Assembly (NCBI GenBank): GCA_003255025.1
Contig: QANY01013250.1
Location: 372,001-436,000, forward strand
Direction: 5' to 3'
DNA from: Datisca glomerata
Lineage: Eukaryota; Streptophyta; Magnoliopsida; Cucurbitales; Datiscaceae
Length of the DNA: 64,000 bases
Part shown: piece by piece, positions 1 through 12,980 of the stretch
Layout of the letters: every line of letters begins with the position of its first letter
Position numbering within the stretch: position 1 is the first letter of the stretch
Translations under genes and position numbers: made by a program
The notes under the pieces: model-generated
The model's database searches: none
Seen by the model: only the letters and a program-made list of their open reading frames with translations
What the model was told of the DNA's origin: nothing

Positions 1-2394
1 AATAATGTGTGATTGTTATTTAAAAATGTTAAATAAGTTTATCATGTCAAATAAAAATACTTAAAATAAACATGAAAAATTAGTAAAAAATAAGTTTACC
101 GGGTAGTTTATCTCGAGAATAACCTCAACCAAACCCCTTTTGAATAATCTCTTTTCAGTTTCTTTTAATTTTCTTATGTTTGAGAAACCCAAATATGATT
201 GTAGAAGTTGATGCTAGAAAATATGATTATAGAAAACTCCCATTTTCAGTTGAGGTATCATGGGCAAAAATAAAATTATAGTCGATATATATTACTCGAG
301 GGTATCATATAAACAGAGGGAGAAAAAGATATTATAGAAGATATATATATATTAATTTCTCTCTCCCGATACGTGAAATAATGAATTCAAAAAAAAATGT
401 GTCAGTTTAACGAAACATAATTTTGTTCATAAAATCAATAAAAACCTTAATGTATGTGTATTAAATATTTTAGATAAATTTAAAATTAATTAAATGAATC
501 ATACGTCAGCACTAAAATTCTGCAAAATCAGAGATGGCGTCATGTTATAAGATTGGCGAGGACGTGGAAGAAAGAAAATAAAATATGGAGTCCAAACCTA
601 TTGAACGTCAATAATGTTTTTTTTGCTCATATAATTATGAATATACAAAAGTAAACGCATGCTTAATGGTGCTGCCTGTCGACAACCTTTTACTAATATC
701 TAATTAATTAGTCTTTGACTTTGTTATTGTATAAATCAATTACGCCATTATACAGAAATTGAAAAAAAAAAAGAGATAGAGGGGTTAGAAAAATATAAAA
801 AATAATAATCTTGATTACGCTTCCCCTTGAGTTGAAAAGCATCAACTTAAATTCTTAAAATAATGTAAAATTTAATTTTTTTTAATTTTTTTAATTTATT
901 TTTCAATTGATCTAAATTGTTTACTTTAACTTAACGGTTTAAAAAAATTAAATGATATCGCCTCATGTTTTCATGTTTTGTAAATAAATTGAAAATATCA
1001 GAAAACAAAATATACGATGTATTCCACAGAACCACAAGTTTTTATTTTGAGAAAAAAAACGCAAGTATTTTTTAATAAAAATGTATACATGATTGAAATT
1101 TCTACGTTCTCAATTCTCCACTAAAAATATATTCAGAAAAAAATCTCCTATCAAATTGGCAAAATTTAAATAAAAAAGCAAAGATATAGGTTTTTATTTG
1201 TATAATTTAATTTTTTGTGTCAAAAGACGGAAGATTAGTGGGCATGGGCATCCGATTAGCATTGACATTTGCTCTTCTTTTTGTCAAAGGACATTTGCTC
1301 TTTCAAATCCATAATATGTTAGCATGTAAATTTAAACTGCACATGGGCATGTTATCCCTTGCAGTTTTAATTTAACAAAATTAAAATCACGACCTGAAAT
1401 TATATCCACGAGAGTGTCCAATATATAGTTATACGTATTAAATTGTATGGTCATGCGTATATATTCCGAATATCCGTATCTTCAGAATTTTAAGGGTAAA
1501 AAATTAGGGATCTGATTTATTTCGTGTTCTGACGAATACAAGAGTGCATAATGTTTAATCTGATCCGTCCATTTAAAAAATAGATGCATTAGATTTGACT
1601 TTAAAATGATATGGATAATAAAGTGTTGAGATATGAGATTAACAATTCAGATGTGTCTTAAACATTACCTCCTTTATTTTTTTTGTCAATTAAATGATAT
1701 GGATAATATGATATTATCTTTAATCTAGTCTGGATAAATGTCACTTCTTTATTTATTTATTTTGTCAAAAACAAATCCCATGTAATACTAATCCTCTTGA
1801 AAAAAATTAACAATATATTGGATTTTGAGAGGTAAAAGTAGAATCTATATATATTTAGAGTCATACGAGGTAATAATCATTTTATGAATGAGTTTATAAT
1901 CTATAATCACATTTAGAAAATTTTAACTATACAATCTATCATTTATTACTTTGATACGGTTAAAAATGCAATTGATTAACATCTATGCTCATCTATAATA
2001 TATATTAGCTTCACTAATATCCTAATGAAAATATTTAACTTTATTCATTAATATATTTATTATTCATTTGAGACGTTTTTAATATGAATTCTTTAAATTT
2101 CTAAAAATTACTTTTGATATTGTATTGCTTAATTACAACAAAAATGCATTACTTTGTTTTCATCTACTTTAAGCAAAGAAAATATAATTTAAATTTCATA
2201 TGCTAACTTAACACCCTTTTAATATTTCATTTATAGTGTTGTGACTCAATTTGAGTTAGTTAGCTACATTAGTAGTCTTATTGAAAGTTGCACTAATTGT
2301 CATGCTACTGATGTGGACCTAGATAAATACCCTAATTTTACATTTAAGTCATAGAAACAACATATATACATATATTCACACATCAAGGATCTAG
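1..2394. other. AT-rich intergenic spacer
   Basis: I see no coding region, RNA gene or recognisable repeat family here. The sequence is very AT-rich with short homopolymer runs. It ends where the copia A target duplication begins. Confidence 0.6.
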
Positions 2395-2399
2395 CAACA

Positions 2400-2723
2400 T
2401 GATATACAGAAAGATAAAGGAAAAGTAGAAAAGAAGAGAGATTCATTGAAGAAACCAAAAAACTCAGAGAAGGCTTTAAAGAGGTTCAGAAATTACCTAT
2501 AATTGAGGCTTGTGAGGGAGAGTTTATTCGATTGTCATCTTGTGCTTGAATACCTAGTAATCTGTTTGTATTGTTGACTCATAATAGTAGATTTGGCGCT
2601 CTAACAACTGGATGTAAGTTTTCTCAAAGGAACTGAACCCGTATAAAACATCTTGTGTCTTATTCTCCTTCTCTCTTTCTGTATTTTCACCTGCTGAAAC
2701 TATCCCCAAATTAGTTTGAATCA
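2400..2723 (+). repeat. 5' LTR of copia A
   Basis: The repeat is 324 bp, starts TGATATACAG and ends TTTGAATCA, so it has the usual TG...CA ends. A TATAAAA box lies at 2642-2648. The final 27 bp recur at 5783-5809, which fixes the 3' boundary of both LTRs. The primer-binding site starts nine bases later. Confidence 0.75.
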
Positions 2724-2732
2724 TAGAAAACG

Positions 2733-2744
2733 TGGTATCAGAGC
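2733..2744 (+). other. Primer-binding site of copia A (initiator Met tRNA type)
   Basis: TGGTATCAGAGC matches the usual plant copia primer-binding site, complementary to the 3' end of initiator methionine tRNA. It lies just inside the 5' LTR and upstream of gag. Confidence 0.85.
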
Positions 2745-2847
2745 CTGAGGTTATCAAATAAAGGTTTAAAGCTTCAAAGTGCAAAGAATCTTGAAATATC
2801 AAGATTGCTGGGTTGAAATTCAAGAAGCTGTCAAGAAAGCTTTTGAT

Positions 2848-3607
2848 ATGGCAACCACCTCCACCGAGCATGACACAGACAAATTTGATGGCACAAATGA
2901 TTTTACCATCTGGAAAATAAATATGCTAGCACTCTTTGAAAATCTGGGATTGGATATGGCTCTCGAAGGAGAAAACAAGATGCCTGCAAGCTACTCTAAA
3001 GATACGGAAAAGGATATCATGAAGAGGGCTTGCAACACATTAATTCTGAGCCAAAGTGACAAATTCCTAAGAGAGATATCCAAGATGAAAACGGTGGTAG
3101 AATTTTAGCTCAAATTAGAGAGTCTATACATGACAAAAACCTTGTCAAGCAGACTATATCTCAAAGCCAAATTCTTCTCCTATAAGATGGTAGAGGGTAA
3201 GAATATTCAAGATCACATTGACGAGTTCAACAAATTTTGTCTTGATTTAGAGAATATCCAAGTAGAATATGATGATGAGGATAAAGCATTGATGTTGTTA
3301 AATTCCTTACCTATGTCATATGAGACCTTGTGGATATTCTCAAACATGGCAGGAAGACTCTGTCATTAGAAGATGTAGTTAGAGCACTGAAATCTAAATA
3401 ACAACAAAGTAAGCATGGACAGAAGGAATCAACAGGGGAGAGCTTGTCTGTTAGAGGAAGCACTAAAAAGAAGGAGTTTAGAAACAGAAGCAAATCAAGA
3501 TCAAAATCTAAAAATGCTAAAAATGACAAGAAAATGAGATGCTATCACTGCCATGAAGAAGGTCATATTAGAAGACTATATCCTAAAAGAAAGAAAGAGC
3601 CCAAATG
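2848..3607 (+). pseudogene. copia gag pseudogene
   Basis: The reading frame starts at the ATG at 2848 with a copia gag N-terminus: the KFDGTNDFTIWKINMLALF segment is the family's conserved opening. It breaks at a stop near 3107, resumes with the capsid-like section (QDHIDEFNKFCLDLENIQVE) and breaks again near 3366 and 3400. A basic Lys/Arg-rich stretch leads to a CCHC zinc knuckle near 3540 whose fourth ligand is Tyr instead of Cys (CYHCHEEGHIRRLY). Another stop follows at about 3606. It cannot make a working nucleocapsid. Confidence 0.8.
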
Positions 3608-5782
3608 AAAAGAAGGGGTTGATGGTGATGCTGCAGTAGTAGAGGATGACAATGAAAGTGCAAATGCCCTAGTTGTAGCAACCAAAAACTCAGATAAACA
3701 GTGGATTTTTAACTCTAGATGTTCCTTTCATATGAATCCAAATAGAGATTGGTTTGAAACCTTCACTAAGCATGATGGTAGGAAAGTATTGCTAGGAGAC
3801 AACAAAGAGTGCAAGTTCACTGGATCATGCTCCATCAAGATTAGAACTCATGATGGTTCTAAGAGGATTCTGACTGTAGTGGGGTATGTACCTGATTTAA
3901 AGAGAAATCTTATCTTCTGGGAATCCTAGATGGAAATGGATACACCTACAAATGTGAGAAGTGAGTTATTAAGATTTCTAAAGGCCTCATGGTAGTTATG
4001 AAAGGAGTTAAAGGAGAATGGCATGTATGTACTCCAAGGTAGTACTCTGGTTGAAGTAGTGACTTCAATTTCTTTTCCAGAAATTGATAAACCAACCTTG
4101 TCGCATAAAAGGTTGGGGCATGTGAGTGAAATGGGATTGTAAGAACTTGAAAAACAAGGGTTTCTAAATAGAGAAAAGTTGGACATATTTAGATTATGTG
4201 AACACTGCATTTATGACAAAACAACTAGGGTGAAGTTCAGCTCAACCGTACATAAAACATATGAGATTCTGAGATACATACACTCAGACCTTTGGGGTCC
4301 ATCTATCTCTGAATCACTAAGTGAAGGTAAGTATTTTATACTATCATTGATTATTGTTGTAGGAAAGTTTGAGTATATATACTTAATCTAAGGATGAGGC
4401 ATTCTAAAAATTCAAAGACTAGGAAAGAATGATAGAATTGCAAGTTGGGAAAGAAGTTAAGAAATGAAGGACAAATAATTGCATAGAGTACCTAAATGAA
4501 GAGTTCAATAGGTTCTGCAAAGAAGAAGGCATTGTGAGGCACAAAACAGTACCTCACACTCCACAGGAAAATGTACTGGTAGAAATGATGAATAGAACCT
4601 TACTGGAAAGTGTGACATGCATGCTGTCGAGTCCAAATCTTCCCAAGAAGTTCTAGGTAGAGCCAACCAACACAACAACCTACTTTATAAACACGTATCC
4701 TTCAGCAGCTTTGAATTTCAAGAAGTTTGAAGAGATTTGGTCAGGTTCTCCTCCAAATCTCACATATCTAAATGTATTTGGATGTGTGACTTATGCACAT
4801 ATCAAATAAGGCAAGCTAGATCCAAGGGCTATGAGATGTATGTTTATAGGCTATCCTGAAGGTGTGAAAGGATACAAGTTATGATATTTTGATTCTAATG
4901 TGAAGTATACATGAGCACACCCGAACCAACAACCCAGCCAGAAACAAGCAAAAACAATGATGTTGGTTTTAAGGTGGAGCATGTAAGCACTAGCAAAGAA
5001 CCTGAGCCCTTGGGTACTATTAATACGAAGGCTGGACTAGAAAATGAACACCTAAGATATGAAGAAACCTATGATGAACATGAGGATTTAAGTGACTATC
5101 AATTGGCCAGAGACAAGAATAGAAGGCAACATAAAGCTCCTATCAAGTATGGTATACAGATCTCATTGAATTTGCTTTAACGGTGGTTGAGAACTTGGAT
5201 GAAAGTGAGCCTAGAAATTATCATGAGGCCATGAAAAGCTACAATAGCAAACGCTGGATTGACACAATGAAGGAAGAAATAAACTTATTGAACAAGAACC
5301 ATACCTGGATTCTTGTTGACAAACCAGAAGGACACAAATTGTAGGCTTCAAATGGGTTGTCAAGATAAAACAGGGAATTCGAGGAGCAGAAAAGCCTAGA
5401 TTCAAGGCTATGCTAGTGGCAAAGAGCTTTAGTCAAAAGAAGGCATAGATTACTAAAAAATACACTCACTAGTAGTGAATCACACTTCTGTTAGATTGTT
5501 TCTAGCTCTAGTCACTCAATATGGGCTAGAATTAGAATAGATGGATGTAAAAATAATTTTTTTACATGGAAATTTAGAAGAAATAATCTTCATAGCTAAA
5601 CTTGATGGGTTTATAAAGAAATGAGATGAAAACAATGTATGTTTTCTGAAGAAATTGCTTTATGGCTTAAAGCAGAGTCCTAGACAATGGTACTTGAGGT
5701 TTGATGAATTTATGACGAAGAATAGGTCCGCAAGAAGTATGTATGATAGTTGTGTGTATTTCAAAAGCATAGATAATAGAAC
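3608..5782 (+). pseudogene. copia pol pseudogene (protease, integrase, truncated reverse transcriptase)
   Basis: Protease-region sequence lies at about 3700-3930 (the usual WIFDSGCSFHM motif appears as WIFNSRCSFHM, so the catalytic Asp is changed to Asn). It is followed by the pre-integrase segment, an integrase start (SDLWGPSISESLSEGKYF, about 4288) and the integrase C-terminal region to about 4890. A variable linker (about 4911-5180) leads into the reverse transcriptase, which ends with LLYGLKQSPRQW near 5670 and CVYFKSID near 5775. Sequence then jumps straight to LTR remnant before the YVDD motif. Stops and frameshifts are frequent, so this is a dead copy. Confidence 0.8.
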
Positions 5783-5809
5783 AAACTATCCCCAAATTAG
5801 TTTGAATCA
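5783..5809 (+). repeat. 27-bp remnant of the 3' LTR of copia A
   Basis: These bases repeat 2697-2723 exactly, including AAACTATCCCCAAATTAG, and are followed at once by the CAACA target duplication. The rest of the 3' LTR is missing. Confidence 0.8.
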
Positions 5810-5814
5810 CAACA

Positions 5815-7861
5815 TCATTTTTAGTAAATAATTTTGAACTGTGAAACACAAAAAAAATATTAGACATACTGAAGTATGTATGATAGTTTTATTATACTAC
5901 GTATAGCACATGTTACATAATTAGTGTGTACAAAGATCATAATTAGGAAGGAAGTGGAGGACCAAATTCATATATTTCTCAAGTTCGGAAATCATGTACG
6001 GTCGGCTAGTGATTTGTACCGAACTTATATTTTTTGGATCATAAACTTGTACGCTTATATTGTTAAGGTCATACTTATTAGCAATAAATTTGAAAGTTAA
6101 CGAAATTTCTTTTTTCAGGATAATGCGAAAAATATGTAGATGTATGTTTGAATTTCTCGTCAGTGATTATTAACAATTTTTATCTATAATATCAATATCT
6201 TTATCTATACTATATATAATATGATAACTCCTTATATTTTTTTCTCTTTATTCGACATTTATACATGAAATTAATGACATGCTACTATGAGTTTATAACA
6301 TTAATATTTGGGAATCATTATTTATCTATTTTCACAAATGTTTTTAAATTAAAATGCATGTTTTGGCATTAATATCCAGACTTTCAATTAATATCCAAAA
6401 TTTACAGCACAATTTATAAACTTTAAAAACGATTTCATATATTTGTTTGCTAATTATGTTTTCTGTATAGGTGTTCAATTTTAATATAATGTTGAAATTT
6501 GTATTTTGGTTCTAAATGGGAAAGAAAAAAAACAATATTTTTACTACAATTCTTATTTTAACTATTAAAGTGAAACAAATGACCAAGTTTAATTTCGTCT
6601 GAAAATGTAAAATACAAAATAAACTATCGTTTTTACTTATATGTAATGATCATTATGTTAAGTTTATTTGATCGGGTATTAGGATGTCATTCATTTTTTG
6701 ATGTAAAACTATCGTAAGGATTACTGAAACATCAATCAATAAATAATTTACACATTAGTTAATCAGATAAAACTCAATCGATTTAATCAGTCTATAATTG
6801 TTCTTATTTGTCAAAGACCTAATAGTTTGTAGGTATACTTAATTTACATTTAATTAGACGTCGTGGAGAATGTGGTTGATCATTCACCAATTAAATATTT
6901 TTTATTTGTTATACACCAATTGATTATTCTCTTAAGCATCACTTAAATCCATTAGTTTTGTTATGCAATCGTATTCCCGTCATACACTCAAAGCATATGC
7001 TTGAATATTTTTTATATAATTGACGGTTTTGAACGTAAACCTATTGACTCTTTCTTTTGCTAGGTAGTTTTAAATTTTGTCTCTTAAATTAATTTATTTC
7101 ACCACTACATTAATTTTCCGAAATCAAGATAAATATAATGTAAATCTACTTTATTAAAAAATATAAAATATACTTTCTCTCAAACACGAATGCTATTATC
7201 CACCGTCATCATATCGTTATCAATCCCAAAACTTACTAATTAAGTAATAATGTCAACATTTCTATTTTCCCCAAAGATTTTTTCTTTTAGCAATTTATGC
7301 CATATTTTATGCTCTTATAATATGTGTAATTATACAATGATTTACTTTATCAGTTACTTGTTTTCAAACATAAATAAATAATATATGATTAGTTGACATA
7401 TATTTTTATGTTCTGACATTCATATTTAAAAGATTGTGAGTTTAAGTAACTCTACATTTAATTCTAAAAAATTTATAACTTTAACAAAAAAAACTTCTTA
7501 AATATTCTACTTTTTTAGTAACTTATCTTTCCATTCAATATTTGTAGGTGTATTGACAAGATTGTTAACATAGTATGTTAAACCCTTAACCATAGGATTT
7601 ATTCGTATTTACACACGTGCCGAATGGAGTTTTAATCTTTTTGTCAAAGTTACATTACAGATTCTAAGGAGAATGAAAGATATGACTAAAACACGTGACT
7701 TCTAAGGTATATGTGTGTGCACTTAACCAATTGTATCAACCCATCTTGCAAATCGAGTTTTAGTTCACCATTAGTAATTTTTCAGCATCTACTTATACGT
7801 ACGTAACATGCGCAGCACACACTCCATAAAGGGAAAACAAATATGAAAAATTCATATATTC
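5815..7861. other. AT-rich intergenic spacer
   Basis: No gene, RNA or repeat with clear boundaries was found. Base composition is uniformly AT-rich, in contrast to the GC-richer LTR that follows. Confidence 0.55.
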
Positions 7862-7866
7862 AATCA

Positions 7867-8581
7867 TGTTATGGGTATTTCCCGTGATCCAATAGAATAG
7901 TGACGTGTGTCCCAAACACAGAGATCTTTGCTGACAAGATGCAATAGAACTCCATCGTGTGGAGGAGATAGGCTGCTTGACCTCTCCTTGGTGACATAAA
8001 CGGGTCGGAAGACACGGACCAGAGCCAATGAAGACCACGGACAAATCAAGCCCAACCGAGGAGCTTAAGAGCCTACCCACGTCAGTCATTATTACCCGTC
8101 GAAAGCGAGTATCAGTGTTGCTTCCCTTCATTGGACCAACGATCCAGCGTGTCTAGTCACCATAAAGACAAGTCAGCCCAGCCTCCATCTTATCATCTCG
8201 CTCCTCCTCATTTTAGTCCGAGGCACATCAGCATTGAATGTCATCCCCTTTATGTCAGATTGGGGGACAAGGGCGCATTAACGACACCCTATACCTGTCG
8301 ATAGGGGGTCAGATGTCACCTCATTCAGTTTCCTTAACATGTCTTACTTGGTAATACCTCAGATATAAATATCCATCTCCTACCCGAGTAAAGGTAAGCA
8401 AAATCAAATTTAAAGAATCTCTGCACAAATATTTATAGATATCTGACTTTGGCATATGAGAGCCTTATGCGAGGTAACCACCCTCGATCATCATCGCTCT
8501 TCGAACTATTTTGTTTGAGTTGTGCAGATTCCCAACCCATTATCACCGAACACGTGTGTTGTTACATTTTTGGCATCAACA
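7867..8581 (+). mobile_element. Probable solo LTR (Ty3/gypsy-type)
   Basis: A 715-bp block, clearly GC-richer than its surroundings, starts TGTTATGGGT and ends TTTGGCATCAACA, an ending I know from Ty3/gypsy LTRs. Flanking pentamers are AATCA (7862-7866) and AATCC (8582-8586), a target duplication with one mismatch. A TATAAAT-like box lies near 8365. No primer-binding site, gag or pol follows, so it looks like a solo LTR left by LTR-LTR recombination. Orientation is taken from the TATA position and the terminal motif. Short open frames inside it are chance. Confidence 0.6.
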
Positions 8582-8868
8582 AATCCTTTTCCTTTTCCCA
8601 AGCAATATTTATTTGAAAATAATTATATTTTATGGGATGATATAACAACTCCGAACTAATAATTTTATAACATGAGTGCGTAAGCTTTTTTTTGTCAAAT
8701 AAGTGTGTGACCGTAACTTCTTTTAAATTAATCTCATCTTAATTACATGAAAAAATGACATTTTTTTTGTAGAGGATAAGTATGAACTTATTTCCAAAAA
8801 AATATTCATCATAAAAGAAATTCATAAATTGTGAACGTTATAATTTTCCAAGTTTAGTAATTTAAGAG

Positions 8869-9050
8869 TAATTTTACAACGATCGAGTAATTGATCAAAT
8901 TTTAGATAATCAAGTGATGTGTCAAATATTTATTAATTAATATTTTTACACTCACTAAATATATATTAAAACTCAACATATAAATAATTGACATATCATT
9001 AAATTAATGAAATAATTAATTAATTAATCCGGTAAACTTATGTAAAATTA
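8869..9050. mobile_element. MITE with perfect 10-bp terminal inverted repeats
   Basis: The 182-bp segment starts TAATTTTACA and ends with its exact reverse complement, TGTAAAATTA. Its subterminal part (GTAATTGATCAAATTTTAGA and the following AATCAAGTGATG) resembles the elements at 11888 and 14192, so it is probably a diverged member of the same family. No coding capacity. Confidence 0.6.
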
Positions 9051-9215
9051 TCTGTTATTTAAATAGGAATATTAGATTTTGTAAAAAAAAAAGGAATATT
9101 AGAAACTTTCTCGAGAAAACGAAGATAAAAAGCCCGAACTGAGAGACTGATGGACGACTGACAAGGACGTAAGCCAGACTCAAAAAACGCAAAAAGACGG
9201 CCGAGAGGGGAAAAC

Positions 9216-9225
9216 ATTTATATTA
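9216..9225 (+). promoter_or_regulatory. Possible TATA element of the PSI-like gene
   Basis: ATTTATATTA lies about 535 bp upstream of the start codon in a short, less AT-rich block that precedes a CT-rich leader. It is the best TATA-like match upstream of the leader intron, but the transcription start cannot be fixed from sequence. Confidence 0.3.
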
Positions 9226-9471
9226 CAAGCTCTCTCATTCTGGCGAGGGAGACAACTAGTCGCTCTGTATGGTTAAGATCATCATCAACTGTACCACGAT
9301 TCAATTCAGTTTTGGAATTTGAAAGTTTCTTCTTGCTATTCAGTTATTCTGGCGCCAAAAGGCTTTTCAGCATCAAATCGATCATTGGGAAATTTTCACT
9401 CGGAATTTGCTCGTTTTGATTTGGTTTCTTTCTCGATTCTGTCTTTATCGGCCTTTCAGAATTTGTAATCG

Positions 9472-9700
9472 GTATGTGTCTGGTCTTTTTACGTTAACAT
9501 TGTTTTATTTATGAATTTTATGGTTTCTGCCAGCATGTGGATCGACTCTGCTGTTTGGTTGCTAAGAAAATAGCAGAAAATGAAACTGATGTACTTTTCA
9601 ACTTCCAGTTCAATAGATTATCTTCGCTAATTGGAGTTTGATTATCATTTTTCTCTTGAATAATTTGAACTGAATAATGTTTATGTTAAATTTTTTTTAG
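9472..9700 (+). other. Probable 5' UTR intron of the PSI-like gene
   Basis: A good donor (G|GTATGTG) at 9472 and a polypyrimidine-AG acceptor ending at 9700 bound a T-rich 229-bp segment. Exonic sequence then continues for 52 bases to the ATG at 9753. Leader introns are common in plant genes of this kind. It is inferred from the splice consensus only. Confidence 0.5.
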
Positions 9701-9752
9701 AGTGGATTGCTTCGGGTGTAAATTAGGAAATTAGAAGCATTGGGGACCAAAA

Positions 9753-12700
9753 ATGGGAGGGGTTTGCTCGGGAGGGACGGCAAACGACAATGCGAAAGTT
9801 AGAATCGCTCTGAGCTTCTCTGAGAAACTTACGACAACAAAGAACGGTAACAAGAAGGTCAAAGAGTTTTCGATTCCTAAGGCAATTGAATTGGATGAAG
9901 CACCGCAGAAAAGTCATTCTGGTGTACCACCACAATCTCCGCCGGTTCCGCTCAATTCAGGGACTAAAAAGGTTTGTCATGTCTACTCCGTCTATCATCT
10001 ATGTTGCAATTTGAATGCTCAAAGAATGGAGAGTGATAGGCAGCGCATGATAGAAAGACACGTTTATCTAGCTGCCATTCCTCCCGTTTCAAATAATTAT
10101 TGGTACTTGTTGAAATTCAATCTGTTATGTGTCATTTCTCTTGCTATTTAGATATTACCGAGACGTTCATTGGTCGATACTGATGTTGATGCTGTCACGG
10201 ATTCTGGAAGGAACAGAATATCAATACTGGCTTTTGAAGTAGCTAGCACTATAACCAAAGGAGTCACTTTGTTTAAGTCTCTTTCAGGAGAAAATATCCA
10301 GGTCCTGAAAAATGAGATTATACAATCAGAAGGGGTGCAACTGTTGGTCTCCACAAATATGGAGGATTTGCTAAGTATTGCCGCTGCTGACAAAAGGTTA
10401 TTGTGCTTTTCCTTGGTGTTTGGTGAAATCGTTATTGTTTAAAACTGTTATCTAAGATTTCTGTCTTTGCACTATTGTAGGCAGGAACTTGATGTGTTCT
10501 CAAGGGAAGTTACAAGATTTGGAAATTTATGTAAGAAATCGAAGTGGCACAACCTTGGTCAATACTTTTCAAAGTAAGATAGATTTTCTCTTTCTGTTAT
10601 ATATATTTTCAATCTGATGATCAGAAAGTGATTGTTGAGGTGTGCATGAATTTTAGATTAGATTCGCGTGATTTCAGCGGACGCCAACCGAGAGTAGAGG
10701 CGGAAACAATCTTACAAGAGTTGACTACTTTGGCACAGCATACGTCCGTAAGTCGTTTCTCATATCCTTTAAACTATGTGCAGATTTATAATAGAGATTC
10801 ATGACTTTTTGTGATTTTTAAAGTAACTCATCAGCGGGACGCTTTGTAGACTTCTCTCTTGGAGATTTTCGATTACACATTCATATCATTCTATGCGATT
10901 CAATTAGATCATTGGCATTTTGAATTGTTTGATATATCTATCTCATTTGATTATTAGCCTTGATTTTATCTTTTACATTTTGCTTCAAATATTTTATATC
11001 TTTAACATATATTCATCTCCCATTTATAGGATTTATACCACGAGTTACATTCTTTGGAAAGATTCGAACAAGATTACCACCGGAAGGTCGAGGAAGTCGA
11101 GTCCTTAAATCTTGCTGGAGCAGGTATGCATAGTTTACCTTTGTTCAGTAGATTTCTTAGATCTGTCATGTACTTTCACAACTCAGTTTAGCCTACAACA
11201 ATGGTTACCAACTTTTAAGGCCTCTTATGCTTTGTCATTGCAGGGGACAGTCTCGCAATCTATCAGTATGACCTAAATCTTCAAAAAAAGCATGTAAGGA
11301 GTTTGCAAAAGAAATCGCTTTGGTTAAGAAGTATGGATGAGGTATATATTTTTACCCACTTTTTCAATTATTGAATGAATAACTGATATACTTTTAGTAG
11401 CATTTAAAAAGTGCTCCTGAAGCTGAGCAACCCATGTCCATGAATCTTCAGTCTGTTATATATTTCATCTTCCTATTCATTGTAATATTCTATTTCATTA
11501 TACTTCTTCAGCATTACGTAGCATCGGTTGCAGCTTTTGGATCGTAATATGCCTGTTTGTTGCATATAATTGGTAATTAACTCTCTTTTTTTATTCTACC
11601 TTCATTGCAGATTGTGGAGAAGCTTGTTAACCTTGTTTTTTGTATAAATCAAGCGATTTCCGAAGCATTTGAAAACGATGGTATTAAATCAACATTCATT
11701 TCTAGTCTTGCGATTTTATGGGGAATGTTTTAGTTTCTAAAGAAGTTGCTTATTGATTGCAGATAAGGTGTGGCATGGCGAGGACAGTAACTCTTTTTGT
11801 AGCCTAGGCACTGCCAGTCTTGCATTGCATTATGCTAATTTAATCAATCAGATAAATAGCATTGTAAGTTTCAAATTCTCTTTTCAGTAATTCTACACTG
11901 ACTAAGTAATTGATCAAGTTTCAAGTGATCAAGTGAGATGACAATCATTGATAGATTAATTTGTCAAGTCATTTTAATAAGTCATAAAACATCAACTTAT
12001 ATATGGCTGTCACACGCCACTTTGTGACTTAAAACTTGATCATCCTAGAATTATTGTTCTCTTTTAATATCAGTAATTGCACGTGATATAATCAATTAAG
12101 TTTTTTGAAGATGTTAAAGGTTTTTCATTTTCCTTTTGTTTCCAGGCTTCTCGCCCTACCACCATTCCTGCAAATATGAGGGATACATTATATCGCGGTT
12201 TGCCATTGAGCACTAAAACAGCTCTACGCTCGCGACTGCAAGCTCTTAATGCTAAAGAAGACGTATGTTGAAATATTGTTTAGTTATAGTCGGTGTATAC
12301 TTGATGGTTGTATTATTCATTTATTTAATATTAACATTTATGGATATTAAATTGAAGTTTACCATCATGAGGTAAATGACAGTTTTTTTACCTTTATCCG
12401 TATTTAGTTGATTGACATCGTGTCTCTGCAGCTCACATTTTCTCAGGTCAGAACCCAAATGGAGAAGACCTTTCAATGGCTTCTTCCACTTGCCACTAAT
12501 ACGATCAAGTAGGTGCACCTCTCTTCTGTTTTATGCGATTAAATAATCCCTTTTACATTACATTATACTCACTTTCTTTGTCATTACAATTTGAAACAGA
12601 GCTCATCAAGCCTTTGGTTCGATGGGAGAATGGGCAAAAAGTAGGTCAGTTAAAGTCTCATATTATTCCACATCAACTAAAGATCTTATGACTGAAGGTG

Positions 12701-12980
12701 TGTCATATTATAGAGTGTTGATTTTATTTTCGTTCGTCATTTTTACAGTAAAAACTCTGGTAAAGTTAAGGACACACCAAGCAACTTAATCCGCTTACAG
12801 ACGCTCTATCACGCAGATAAAAACAAGACAGAACTCTACATCCTTGAATTGGTGGTATTGCTTCACTACTTAATCAAATCAATAAGGCACCAAAACCATC
12901 GTTTCAAGCCTATACGTGCTCGTTCTCAGACTCCTAAGGAATTAGCATCACAATCGAATAGAGCTAACTTCCATCCATGA
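9753..12980 (+). CDS. PSK SIMULATOR (PSI)-like protein, DUF3475 + DUF668, 12 exons
   Basis: Twelve GT-AG exons give an uninterrupted 493-residue protein: 9753-9971, 10152-10396, 10481-10573, 10657-10747, 11030-11123, 11244-11341, 11611-11680, 11763-11863, 12146-12262, 12432-12508, 12600-12644, 12749-12980 (TGA). Reading phase is kept at every junction. The N-terminus MGGVCSGG fits myristoylation on Gly2 with Cys5 as a possible palmitoylation site, so the protein is probably membrane-attached. DUF3475 covers about residues 96-155 (ISILAFEVAS, LLSIAAADKR). DUF668 covers about 318-415 (LGTASLALHYAN, then SMGEWAK). Arabidopsis PSI proteins act in growth promotion linked to phytosulfokine signalling; the biochemical activity is unknown. 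At 493 residues it is shorter than typical PSI1 (about 650): the linker before DUF3475 and the tail after DUF668 are short. Both domains are complete, so I call it functional. Assignment to a particular PSI paralogue is not possible here. Confidence 0.9.
11888..12053. mobile_element. MITE inside intron 8 of the PSI-like gene
   Basis: The 166-bp insert starts TAATTCTACACTG and ends TAGAATTA. The terminal inverted repeats share TAATTCTA, and a subterminal ATGATCAAGTTTTAAG pairs with the other arm. It lies between exon 8 (ends 11863) and exon 9 (starts 12146), so the coding sequence is not touched. A partial copy lies at 14192. Confidence 0.6.

Larger units (their letters stand above)
2400..5809 (+). 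mobile_element. Ty1/copia retrotransposon remnant A
   Basis: The element is flanked by a perfect 5-bp direct repeat, CAACA, at 2395-2399 and 5810-5814, as expected of LTR retrotransposon integration. It contains a 5' LTR, a Met-tRNA-type primer-binding site, a decayed gag and a decayed pol that stops inside the reverse transcriptase. Only the last 27 bp of the 3' LTR remain. The missing part runs from the reverse transcriptase through RNase H and most of the 3' LTR and seems to have gone in one deletion. Several stops and frameshifts make it non-autonomous. Confidence 0.85.
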
